A stretch of DNA of 36,178 bases from Lachnospiraceae bacterium (lineage in GTDB: Bacteria > Bacillota > Clostridia > Lachnospirales > Lachnospiraceae): contig JAFTPO010000007.1 of the NCBI GenBank assembly GCA_017463225.1, forward strand, positions 1 through 36,178, read 5' to 3'. The position numbers were made by a program, and so were the translations under genes. This document shows, one piece after another, positions 1 to 7,153 of this stretch. The notes under the pieces are model-generated. The model did not search any database, was not told the DNA's origin, and was given only the letters and a program-made list of their open reading frames with translations. Each line of letters opens with the position of its first letter. The first letter of the stretch is position 1.

Positions 1-1
1 T

Positions 2-763
2 ACCATATCCTCGAATATCGCAACCTGCGGAGAGGAATATATATCAGATAAGACCAACAGCCTTATCTATCAGGTCACAGGAGAGCAAAACCTGGTAACA
101 AGTGTAATAAGCGGTATGGTAGGAAATGGCTTCGTCAATGGTGTGAAGCTGGAGATAGAGGATGTAGGAAGATTAGATATAGACCCATCTGTGGATTATG
201 ATGTGGATTTCCAAAATAATTCTGTTATAATGGATGTGGAAGCCAAGGATGTGCCGGTAAAGAGTGTTGGTGAGGGTGGTAGTGTTACAAATGGTTATTC
301 GGGAGAAGAGTGGTGTAGATATTTTAGAGAAACTTATGGAAATGATAATGTGACGTGGGAAAATGCAACTCCGTCTCAATTGGCAAGAAGTTGGCAAGGT
401 TCAGGCAAATATCCAGGTATTGATGAATATACCGATATTACCGTTAATAAAGGATCTATTTTGTATAGAGGAGAACCGAATGGTACTGAATATTTCACGT
501 CCTTGGATGCCATTGAACAATCAAGAAGAGATGCAACAACAATATTTGAGGGACTACAAGTAGAAAAAAATCCTATACATGGTTATAGGGGGGAAATGCA
601 AGGATATCTGTTTAATGAAGATGTTGCAAGTGCATATGGAATTACAAATGCAAATCCTCAATATGGAAAGGGTGGATTACCACAATATTACGTTCCTGAT
701 GTACAAGATTTAATTGATAAAGGAATTTTAATACCTGTGGATAATATTAAGTTAAATAAATAA
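2..763 (+). CDS. C-terminal part of a probable polymorphic toxin (TNT-like NADase or ADP-ribosyl fold), 5' truncated by the window
   Basis: The frame is open to the left edge with no stop, so the ATG at 116 is probably internal and this is the tail of a larger protein. The visible part has a linker-like N-terminal half and a compact C-terminal domain. That domain has an LYRG segment (Arg codon at 467), a YFTS segment, and a final stretch YGKGGLPQYYVP followed by a D-L-I-D-K-G-I-L-I-P ending. The Gly-Gly-x-x-Gln-Tyr arrangement (Gln codon at 683) and the leading Arg resemble TNT-type NAD glycohydrolase toxin domains; the LYRG/FTS pattern would also fit an ADP-ribosyltransferase fold. A small gene follows 15 bases later, as expected for a toxin-immunity pair. 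The stretch is visibly more AT-rich than the metabolic genes further on. Toxin status is fairly likely; the exact chemistry is a guess. Confidence 0.5.
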   Translation, partial: TISSNIATCGEEYISDKTNSLIYQVTGEQNLVTSVISGMVGNGFVNGVKLEIEDVGRLDIDPSVDYDVDFQNNSVIMDVEAKDVPVKSVGEGGSVTNGYSGEEWCRYFRETYGNDNVTWENATPSQLARSWQGSGKYPGIDEYTDITVNKGSILYRGEPNGTEYFTSLDAIEQSRRDATTIFEGLQVEKNPIHGYRGEMQGYLFNEDVASAYGITNANPQYGKGGLPQYYVPDVQDLIDKGILIPVDNIKLNK

Positions 764-778
764 GGAGTTAAAAATAAA

Positions 779-1159
779 ATGAATATTAGTAAAGGAATCA
801 TAAAAGTTGCAAATGATTTGATTATTTCTCCCAATTTTACGTTCGAGCATTTTAAGGAAACAGATTTCTATAAAAATCAAGATGGCATCAGAATTATATA
901 TTTAGATGGAATGCAAGTTATAGAAAATAGGAGATACTTGGTGAGTATATTCTTCAGAAACGGGAAGATATATATGTTATCTTTAATTTGTTGCGATGAG
1001 GAATATTCTGAGAAAGATGAGTCGAAAAGAAAAGAACTACATGACAAAGTTTTGCAGGAGTTTGGAATTTCTGGGGATGGTAAATTTGAGTGGGGAGAAA
1101 TTGAGTCGGTCTATGATAAGCGAAGTAATATTAGTAGTATTAATGTATTATATTATTAG
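779..1159 (+). CDS. Candidate immunity protein for the upstream toxin
   Basis: A 126-residue soluble protein without signal peptide or membrane segment. It begins 15 bases after the toxin stop with an AAGGAG ribosome site overlapping that stop, so the two genes are co-transcribed. The sequence has alternating hydrophobic strands in the middle (RYLVSIFFRNGKIYMLSLI) and an acidic helix (EYSEKDESKRKEL), a composition common in small cytosolic immunity proteins that neutralise polymorphic toxins. No catalytic motif is visible. Function is inferred from position and size; the family is not recognised with certainty. Confidence 0.45.
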   Translation: MNISKGIIKVANDLIISPNFTFEHFKETDFYKNQDGIRIIYLDGMQVIENRRYLVSIFFRNGKIYMLSLICCDEEYSEKDESKRKELHDKVLQEFGISGDGKFEWGEIESVYDKRSNISSINVLYY

Positions 1160-1262
1160 CTTAATATACGGATTTTGTTTTATTGTATGAACATTTACAG
1201 GATATCCAATAATTAATATGAAGTGGTTAACAGTTTCCCAATAAAACGAGGTGATATAAGAA

Positions 1263-1406
1263 ATGAATTTAGAGCGAATATTAGCTATTTTGACAGATGG
1301 TATTATATATTCAGATGATGGTGCTTGAGATTACTCAAGATTACCTATTGGTGGTATGGAATTCAAAACAGAGTACTTAAACACTAACAACATAAGAGAT
1401 TCATAA
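1263..1406 (+). pseudogene. Decayed small gene with an in-frame stop
   Basis: A good ribosome site (GAGGTGATATAAGAA) precedes an ATG that opens MNLERILAILTDGIIYSDD, but the frame is closed by TGA at 1326. The same frame then continues open for 25 codons (DYSRLPIGGMEFKTEYL and so on) to TAA at 1404. This looks like the remnant of a small, possibly immunity-type, gene downstream of the toxin module. The rest of the 362-base stretch between 1160 and 1521 holds nothing further that I can support. An authentic 21-codon peptide is the alternative. Confidence 0.35.
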
Positions 1407-1521
1407 CGTAGATGGTTAATGAGAACATAGATGAAAATAACAATTCGTCAAAATTTACTTAGGAGAAACAACTTTTATATGAATGCTGAGAATAATTATA
1501 TTATGACAAGGAGAAAAATTA

Positions 1522-2103
1522 ATGAAAATCTGTGAAAAATGTGGAACTCACAACAGTGATTCCAGAACAAAATGTGAAGAGTGTGGAGGCAAGCTTAGAC
1601 AGCTAGAGGAGTGGGAGCTTCCTAAGAAGAAAAAAACGGTTGTTCTTAGCAAGCTGATGATTGTGTTAATGAGTATAGGAGCTGCGCTGGCTATAGCATT
1701 GCTGTATATTTTGGCTAAGTACGTAGTATTTATAGGAGGATATGATACTGATAGAGAGGCCGCATCCACATACCTAAAGGCATACTATTCAGATGATACC
1801 AGAACCTGTGAAAAAAGCATGGCTCCATATACTGACTATATAGTTATAATTTCCGAAGGAACATGGGGAGATTTCCATAGCATTGGAGAGTCTCAGCCAT
1901 ATTCAGACAGTGAATTAGAGAATCTGAAAGAAGATGCAGGCATATATTCGTTGCTTATTCAGGATGCTGCCTATGTACAGTTTAGAAGTAACGTATCTGA
2001 CATGTATGGAAATGAAGGCGTAATAGAGGCTTATCTTACAGTTGTAAAATACAGAGGAAAATGGTTTGTAAGCCCTTATCAGATTGAAAAATATGAGAGG
2101 TAG
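1522..2103 (+). CDS. Zinc-ribbon, single-pass membrane protein of unknown function
   Basis: 193 residues. The N-terminus is a four-cysteine zinc ribbon (CEKCGTHN...CEECGG, residues about 4-21), followed by a basic stretch KKKKT, one membrane segment (about residues 44-72, LMIVLMSIGAALAIALLYIL), and a C-terminal domain of about 120 residues that should lie outside the membrane. This layout (cytosolic ribbon, one helix, outer NTF2/DUF-like domain) is frequent in Lachnospiraceae, but I cannot assign a function. An AAGGAGA site precedes the ATG. The next gene starts two bases after the stop, so it heads a three-gene unit running to 2678. Confidence 0.7.
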   Translation: MKICEKCGTHNSDSRTKCEECGGKLRQLEEWELPKKKKTVVLSKLMIVLMSIGAALAIALLYILAKYVVFIGGYDTDREAASTYLKAYYSDDTRTCEKSMAPYTDYIVIISEGTWGDFHSIGESQPYSDSELENLKEDAGIYSLLIQDAAYVQFRSNVSDMYGNEGVIEAYLTVVKYRGKWFVSPYQIEKYER

Positions 2104-2105
2104 TT

Positions 2106-2399
2106 ATGGGAGTATATTATAAGTCTAACACGTTTAAGAACAAAAAGGGTATGACTGTTGTAGCCATACATTGCAGTGGCTGTAACAATGAGAGAAACTG
2201 GCACCTGATGAGCTACACTAATTGGTTTTCCCTTCTTGTAATCCCGTTATTTCCTACCAGTAATGTGAAGTATCTGGAGTGTCCATGCTGTCATAAGCAG
2301 ATAGAGGTTCACAAGGGCAATAAGGAGAAAATTGAAAGACTATTTGATAAGGCTATATTATGGGACAAAAGAGTATATTACTCACATGAATTGTTGTAG
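2106..2399 (+). CDS. Small zinc-ribbon protein
   Basis: 97 residues with two paired cysteine motifs, CSGC (about residues 23-26) and CPCC (about 59-62), separated by a hydrophobic stretch WFSLLVIPLFP. This is a zinc-ribbon layout found in small clostridial proteins of unknown role. It begins two bases after the previous stop, so translation is probably coupled, and ends ten bases before the next start. No enzyme motif is visible. The close packing with two other ribbon/membrane genes suggests a shared membrane-associated role, which is inference only. Confidence 0.65.
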   Translation: MGVYYKSNTFKNKKGMTVVAIHCSGCNNERNWHLMSYTNWFSLLVIPLFPTSNVKYLECPCCHKQIEVHKGNKEKIERLFDKAILWDKRVYYSHELL

Positions 2400-2408
2400 G
2401 TATCCGGG

Positions 2409-2678
2409 ATGAATAAAAGTAAGATAATCATTACAATTCTAATAGATATAATCGCAATTGCAGCTTTTGCGCTAGGCATATATGCTCTTATGTTTAAGGA
2501 TTTAAACCAGCTACAGAGCAACATAGCCACAGCTGTCTGTGTGATTTCATTGCCTGTGTTTTTCTACAGCATATTTACCCAACTCACCTTTAAGAAGTAT
2601 GGAGATATGCAGAAGCAGGATGAGAAGCGCTGGGATAGGGAAGAGAGAGAAGAAAAGGAAGAGTCCGCTAAAATGTAG
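2409..2678 (+). CDS. Small two-helix membrane protein with charged tail
   Basis: 89 residues: two membrane helices (about residues 5-29 and 39-60) and a strongly charged C-terminal tail rich in Asp, Glu, Arg and Lys. Its last codons lie inside a perfect 25-bp palindrome, and it overlaps the 3' end of the convergent LacI-type gene by 11 bases. As a result its tail, REEKEESA plus two residues, nearly equals the tail of that regulator. Function unknown. It is the third gene of a unit starting at 1522. Confidence 0.6.
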   Translation: MNKSKIIITILIDIIAIAAFALGIYALMFKDLNQLQSNIATAVCVISLPVFFYSIFTQLTFKKYGDMQKQDEKRWDREEREEKEESAKM

Positions 2679-2700
2679 CGGACTCTTCCTTTTCTTCTCT
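2646..2700. terminator. Bidirectional terminator formed by a perfect 25-bp inverted repeat inside two coding ends
   Basis: Bases 2646-2670 and 2676-2700 are exact reverse complements with a five-base loop AAATG. The central part GAGTCCGCTA/TAGCGGACTC is GC-rich and the outer part is purine/pyrimidine-rich, so each strand ends in a T/C-rich run. It lies where two convergent genes overlap and should stop both transcripts. Both stop codons lie in or next to the loop. Confidence 0.75.
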
Positions 2701-3717
2701 ATGAAACACACTACTTTCTCTAACCTCTAAGTGGTGAGGTACGATAATTTTAGTGGCCATAAGATTAGGATTCTCTATATGATTAATCATTTGTGATGCG
2801 GATTCAATTCCCAGCTGGTAAGAGTTTACATCTATGGATGTAAGCTTTGGTGTGGCAAGCTTAGCTATAAGTGAATTGTTAAACGATACTATAGCTATAT
2901 CCTCTGGTATCGAAAGCTTAAGCTCTTCACATATATCCTCCAAGGTAAATGCAAGTATGTCATCACATACCACTATGGCTGATGGTCTTTCATCACTGGT
3001 AAGAAGCTCCTTGATAGCCTTTATCTGATCCTTTTGCTTGAAAGGAAGCTCCTGGCAGTACTTAGGATTGATAGTAATGCCGTTAATGGTAAGAGCCAGC
3101 TGGTATCCGGCACGTCTATCAGCTGAAAACATTAAGCTGTTGTCGCCTCCTAGGTAGGCGATTTTTTTATGTCCCTGTTTAATAAGATGCTCTGTAGCCT
3201 CCTGGGCTGCCAAAATATTATCGTTATCTATGTATATGGTTTGATTGATGTTCTGATATGCCTTTCCTATTAGAACATATAAAAAGCCTTCGTTATATAG
3301 ATGATTGATAACAATATCATCCTGCTTGGAGTAAAGTACGATAAAACCATCTACCTGGCCACTACGAGACATTGTCTTTATTACAGACAGAAGCTCTTCC
3401 TCTGTGTTTCCTGTAACCACTGTATTTATATATTGCTTTTGGTTACAGAATGAGCTAATACCCCTAATTGCTTCAAGGTAAAAGGAATTCTCGTAGGTTT
3501 CTCTGGCTGAAGGTGGAAGTACAATCCCTATGGTTCTAGAGTTTTGACTGGCAAGATTGCTGGCTTGAAAATTTGGCTCATAGCCAAGTTTTTGCATAGC
3601 TTGTCTAACCTTTTCCTTAGTTTCTTCGCTTATGGAAGGGTGGTCCTTGCAGGTTCTTGACACTGTGGAAGGCGAAACGCCTGCTAATTGAGCCACATCC
3701 TTTATAGTAACTGCCAT
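2668..3717 (-). CDS. LacI/GalR-family transcriptional repressor, probable maltose (MalR-like) regulator
   Basis: 349 residues. The N-terminal helix-turn-helix is canonical (VTIKDVAQLAGVSPSTVSR, residues 3-21) with the hinge-helix region about residues 45-57, followed by a periplasmic-binding-protein-like effector domain starting at about RTIGIVLP. It is transcribed divergently from the PTS-malQ cluster. The shared region contains GCAAACGTTTGC and a TGCAA-ACGG-TTGCA half-site pair, the type of operator used by this family, so it most likely represses the neighbouring sugar genes and itself. The ATG at 3717 follows an AGGAGG site. The C-terminus is encoded in the palindrome shared with the convergent gene. 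Confidence 0.9.
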   Translation of the reverse strand: MAVTIKDVAQLAGVSPSTVSRTCKDHPSISEETKEKVRQAMQKLGYEPNFQASNLASQNSRTIGIVLPPSARETYENSFYLEAIRGISSFCNQKQYINTVVTGNTEEELLSVIKTMSRSGQVDGFIVLYSKQDDIVINHLYNEGFLYVLIGKAYQNINQTIYIDNDNILAAQEATEHLIKQGHKKIAYLGGDNSLMFSADRRAGYQLALTINGITINPKYCQELPFKQKDQIKAIKELLTSDERPSAIVVCDDILAFTLEDICEELKLSIPEDIAIVSFNNSLIAKLATPKLTSIDVNSYQLGIESASQMINHIENPNLMATKIIVPHHLEVRESSVFHREEKEESATF

Positions 3718-3870
3718 AATATCCTCCTAAATATTGTAATTCAAAATAATTGCCATAAAATATTATATGTAAAGAAAACATATATAAGTGTATAATAGGT
3801 TTATACTGAGTATTTTATGCAAACAAAAATCAAAAGTCAATCAAATTGCGCAAAAGTTTCGTGAATCAGT

Positions 3871-3882
3871 GCAAACGTTTGC
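3871..3882. promoter_or_regulatory. LacI-type operator O1
   Basis: A perfect 12-bp palindrome GCAAACGTTTGC, flanked by T and GCAAAA, about 60 bases upstream of the -35 box of the PTS operon and within the divergent promoter region. A nearby TTGCGCAA (3846-3853) may be a further weak half-site. It matches the general LacI/GalR (CcpA/MalR-like) operator shape. Confidence 0.7.
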
Positions 3883-3934
3883 GCAAAAATCTGTAAAAAT
3901 ATAGAAAAAAATTGAAAAACAAGGAAAAAAGGGG

Positions 3935-3963
3935 TTGCAATTCTCAAAATACCGTATTATAAT
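3935..3963 (+). promoter_or_regulatory. Sigma-A promoter of the PTS/malQ operon
   Basis: -35 TTGCAA (3935-3940), 17-base spacer, -10 TATAAT (3958-3963). Predicted start of transcription near 3970, which falls inside the second operator. Confidence 0.75.
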
Positions 3964-3966
3964 CAA

Positions 3967-3980
3967 TGCAAACGGTTGCA
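3967..3980. promoter_or_regulatory. LacI-type operator O2 over the transcription start
   Basis: TGCAA-ACGG-TTGCA, a 14-bp near-palindrome lying four bases after the -10 box. A repressor bound here would block initiation directly. A degenerate third site (TTGCACAAAGTTGCG) follows at about 3985-3999. Together with O1 it suggests repression by the divergent LacI-type protein, possibly with looping. Confidence 0.7.
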
Positions 3981-4023
3981 TAGAATTGCACAAAGTTGCG
4001 TAAATAAAAAGGAGGAGAGAACA

Positions 4024-6258
4024 ATGAGTGCAAATAGTTTATCTATTGTATCACCAGTGAATGGAAAAGCAATTCTACTTGAGAATGTGCCAGATGATGT
4101 TTTTTCACAGAAAATACTTGGTGATGGATGTGCAGTAATTCCTAGTGATGGAAGCTTTGTATGTCCTGTAGATGGAGAGGTGGTATCTGTGGCGGATTCA
4201 CTTCATGCTATAGGCTTTGTGACAGAGGATGATGTGGAGCTTTTGGTTCACATAGGAATTGATACTGTTAAGCTTGAAGGTCAGGGCTTTAAGGTACATA
4301 TTAAGGAAGGCGATAAGGTAAAAAAGGGTGACCTTGCGGTGGAGGTTGATCTTGAACTGCTTAAGGAAAAAGGACTTAACACTGTAACCCCTGTTATTAT
4401 CTGTGGAGGAGCGGACGAATTACATATGACGCAGATTGAGGGAGAGGTTAAGGCAGGTAAGACAGAATTATTAAAACTTTCAGTTGAAGATGAGCAGACT
4501 GATGATAGCAAGGTGGAAGCTAATCATATACAGACTGCTACAAATGACTCAACAGAAAGCAAATCAGAATCAAAGTCTAAGGCTGAGAAAGAAGCTAAGA
4601 AGACAAATGGCAAGTTTAACTTCGATTTCCTTCAAAAGCTTGGTAAGGTGCTTATGGCAGTTATCGCTGTAATGCCTGCGGCAGGACTTATGATAAGTCT
4701 TGGAAATGTTATTCAGATGGCAGCAGGAGACCCGGGATTTATAATGACAGTTGGAACAGTTATGGCTAACATAGGTTGGGCTATAATTAATAACCTTCAT
4801 CTTTTGTTTGCAATAGCAATAGGTGGTTCCTGGGCTAAGGAGAGAGCCGGTGGAGCATTTGCAGCAGCTATAGCCTTTGTGCTTATAAACTGTATAACAG
4901 GTCAGATATTTGGCGTTACCAGCGCTATGTTATCAGATGCTGAGGCAGTGACTCACACGTTGTTTGGTAAGGAAATATTAGTAAATGGATACTTCACATC
5001 AGTACTTGGTGCACCTGCTCTTAATATGGGTGTGTTCGTGGGAATTATCTCAGGCTTTGTAGGTGCTGTTGCATATAACAAGTACTATAACTTTAGAAAG
5101 CTTCCTGATGCATTATCATTCTTTAACGGTAAAAGATTTGTTCCTATGGTAGTTATTCTATGGTCAGTGATTGTATCACTTGTAATAGCAGTTGTTTGGC
5201 CTGAGATTCAGTCAGGAATCAATGCGTTTGGTGTGTGGATAGCAAACTCTGCTGATACATCACCGATTCTTGCACCATTTGTATACGGTACATTGGAAAG
5301 ACTGCTTCTTCCGTTTGGATTGCATCATATGCTCACTATACCTATGAACTACACATCCTTTGGTGGAACTTATATCATTCAAACAGGTATCAATATGGGA
5401 ACAGAAGTATACGGACAGGATCCACTTTGGCTTGCGTGGGTGACAGACCTTATAAATTATAAAAATGCGGGCGATATGGTTGCATACGAGACACTTCTTA
5501 ACACAGTTACTCCGGCAAGATTTAAGGTTGGTCAGATGATTGGTGCTACAGGACTTCTTCTTGGATTTGCCCTTGCTATGTACAAGAGAGTTGAACCGGA
5601 CAAGAAGAAAAAGTATCGCTCAATGTTTGTATCAACAGTTCTTGCAGTATTTTTAACAGGTGTTACAGAGCCTCTTGAGTTTATGTTTATGTTCTGTGCT
5701 ATACCTCTTTATCTGGTATATGCAGTTCTTCAGGGAATAGCCTTTGCCATGGCAGGTATTATAGATTTAAGACAGCATTCTTTTGGAAATATTGAATACA
5801 TAACCAGAATTCCTATGTCATTAAAAGCGGGTCTTTCAGGTGATGTAATAAACTTTATAATTTGTGTGGCTATATTCCTTGTGGTTGGATTCCTGGTAGC
5901 ATACTTTATGATAGGAAAGTTTAAATTTGCAACTCCTGGACGTCTTGGAAACTATACAGATGAGGGTGAAGAGATAGGTGAGACTATTGCAACTTCTGAA
6001 AATTCAGCTTCTGCTGCAGGTGCTTCATCACAGGCAGAAAGAATAATCGGTCTTTTGGGAGGTCGTGAAAATATAGTTTTGGTCGATGCGTGCATGACAA
6101 GACTTAGAGTGACAGTTAAGGATATGTCTATGGTTAAGGATATTGCTGATTGGAAAGCTGAAGGAGCACTGGGACTTATTAAGAAGGGCGACGGTGTTCA
6201 GGCAGTATACGGACCAAAGGCAGATGTATTAAAGTCAGATATTAACGATATATTATAG
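4024..6258 (+). CDS. PTS glucose/maltose-family permease, domain order IIA-IIC-IIB
   Basis: 744 residues from the ATG at 4024, chosen because AAGGAGGAGAG precedes it; an earlier in-frame ATG at 3976 would lie inside the operator and has no ribosome site. Domains in order: IIA of the glucose family (about residues 5-150; phosphorylated His76 in LLVHIGID), an acidic/Lys-rich linker, a ten-helix-type IIC (about 200-640; LGKVLMAVIAVMPAAGLM, and the sugar-site region LLLPFGLHHM), and IIB at the C-terminus (phosphorylated Cys690 in DACMTRLR). It takes up and phosphorylates a sugar, with phosphate passed from HPr to IIA, then IIB. MalQ downstream and a MalR-like repressor upstream point to maltose or maltodextrin-type sugars; glucose is the alternative. 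The A-C-B order is less usual than C-B-A or B-C-A. Confidence 0.9.
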   Translation: MSANSLSIVSPVNGKAILLENVPDDVFSQKILGDGCAVIPSDGSFVCPVDGEVVSVADSLHAIGFVTEDDVELLVHIGIDTVKLEGQGFKVHIKEGDKVKKGDLAVEVDLELLKEKGLNTVTPVIICGGADELHMTQIEGEVKAGKTELLKLSVEDEQTDDSKVEANHIQTATNDSTESKSESKSKAEKEAKKTNGKFNFDFLQKLGKVLMAVIAVMPAAGLMISLGNVIQMAAGDPGFIMTVGTVMANIGWAIINNLHLLFAIAIGGSWAKERAGGAFAAAIAFVLINCITGQIFGVTSAMLSDAEAVTHTLFGKEILVNGYFTSVLGAPALNMGVFVGIISGFVGAVAYNKYYNFRKLPDALSFFNGKRFVPMVVILWSVIVSLVIAVVWPEIQSGINAFGVWIANSADTSPILAPFVYGTLERLLLPFGLHHMLTIPMNYTSFGGTYIIQTGINMGTEVYGQDPLWLAWVTDLINYKNAGDMVAYETLLNTVTPARFKVGQMIGATGLLLGFALAMYKRVEPDKKKKYRSMFVSTVLAVFLTGVTEPLEFMFMFCAIPLYLVYAVLQGIAFAMAGIIDLRQHSFGNIEYITRIPMSLKAGLSGDVINFIICVAIFLVVGFLVAYFMIGKFKFATPGRLGNYTDEGEEIGETIATSENSASAAGASSQAERIIGLLGGRENIVLVDACMTRLRVTVKDMSMVKDIADWKAEGALGLIKKGDGVQAVYGPKADVLKSDINDIL

Positions 6259-6281
6259 ATTCTTTGAAATGAGGAATTAGT

Positions 6282-7142
6282 ATGAAGCTTATCACATTAA
6301 ACACACACAGCTTAATAGAAGATGCTTATGATAGTAAGCTTAAAGAATTCGTTCACGTAATCCTTCGGGAACAGCCAGAGATTTTTGCTCTGCAGGAGGT
6401 GAATCAGTCTCTGAATATGCCAGAGACTGACGCAGACCTTCTTGGCTTTGTTCCTTGTGAAGATTTGAATATAGTGCTAAGAAAAGATAATCATGCTTTA
6501 AGTGTAGCCAAACTGCTTAATGAGGCAGGCCTAAATTATTACTTTACCTGGATACCTATAAAGTTGGGATATGGTATTTATGAAGAGGGCTTAGCTATAT
6601 TTTCTAAGTCACAGATTGTGGATTCAAGACAGTGCTTTATAAGTGGAATAAGGGATTATAACAATTGGAAGACTAGAAAAATGCTTGGTATTAAGGTTGC
6701 TGCTTATGAGAATATATGGTTTTACACAGCGCACCTTGGATGGTGGGATGATGAGGAGGAACCATTTAAGAATCAGTGGAATATGGTTACAGAAGCTATA
6801 GACGAGGTTAGACTTCCAGACGAGTCCTACTACATCTTAGGAGATTTTAATGCTCCTGACAGGATAAAGGGAGAAAGCTATGAATATGTTAAGCAGTCGG
6901 GTTGGTATGATACCTACCAATTGGCAGAGAATAAGGATGATGGAATCACCGTGGGACAGGTAATTGATGGATGGCATGATAAGGTTGATGCTTCGTCAGC
7001 AGAAGCTGAGGGAATGCGACTGGATTATATATGGTGTGATAAGAATATAAAGGTTAAAACAAGTAACGTGATTTGCAACGGTAAAAAATATGAGGTGGTG
7101 TCAGATCATTACGGAGTGATGATTGAAACCTATGATAACTAG
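6282..7142 (+). CDS. Endonuclease/exonuclease/phosphatase (EEP) family hydrolase
   Basis: 286 residues with the hallmarks of the EEP fold: an N-terminal LNTHS, ALQEVNQ (metal-binding Glu, about residue 40), AHLGWWDDEEE in the middle, YILGDFNAP (catalytic Asp/Asn) and a C-terminal SDHYGVM (Asp-His). No signal peptide. It sits 23 bases after the PTS gene and 11 before malQ, so it belongs to the sugar operon. Members of this family act on phosphodiesters or phosphomonoesters of nucleic acids, lipids or sugars; a role on a phosphorylated sugar is suggested by position only. Confidence 0.8.
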   Translation: MKLITLNTHSLIEDAYDSKLKEFVHVILREQPEIFALQEVNQSLNMPETDADLLGFVPCEDLNIVLRKDNHALSVAKLLNEAGLNYYFTWIPIKLGYGIYEEGLAIFSKSQIVDSRQCFISGIRDYNNWKTRKMLGIKVAAYENIWFYTAHLGWWDDEEEPFKNQWNMVTEAIDEVRLPDESYYILGDFNAPDRIKGESYEYVKQSGWYDTYQLAENKDDGITVGQVIDGWHDKVDASSAEAEGMRLDYIWCDKNIKVKTSNVICNGKKYEVVSDHYGVMIETYDN

Positions 7143-7153
7143 GAGGTTACAGG

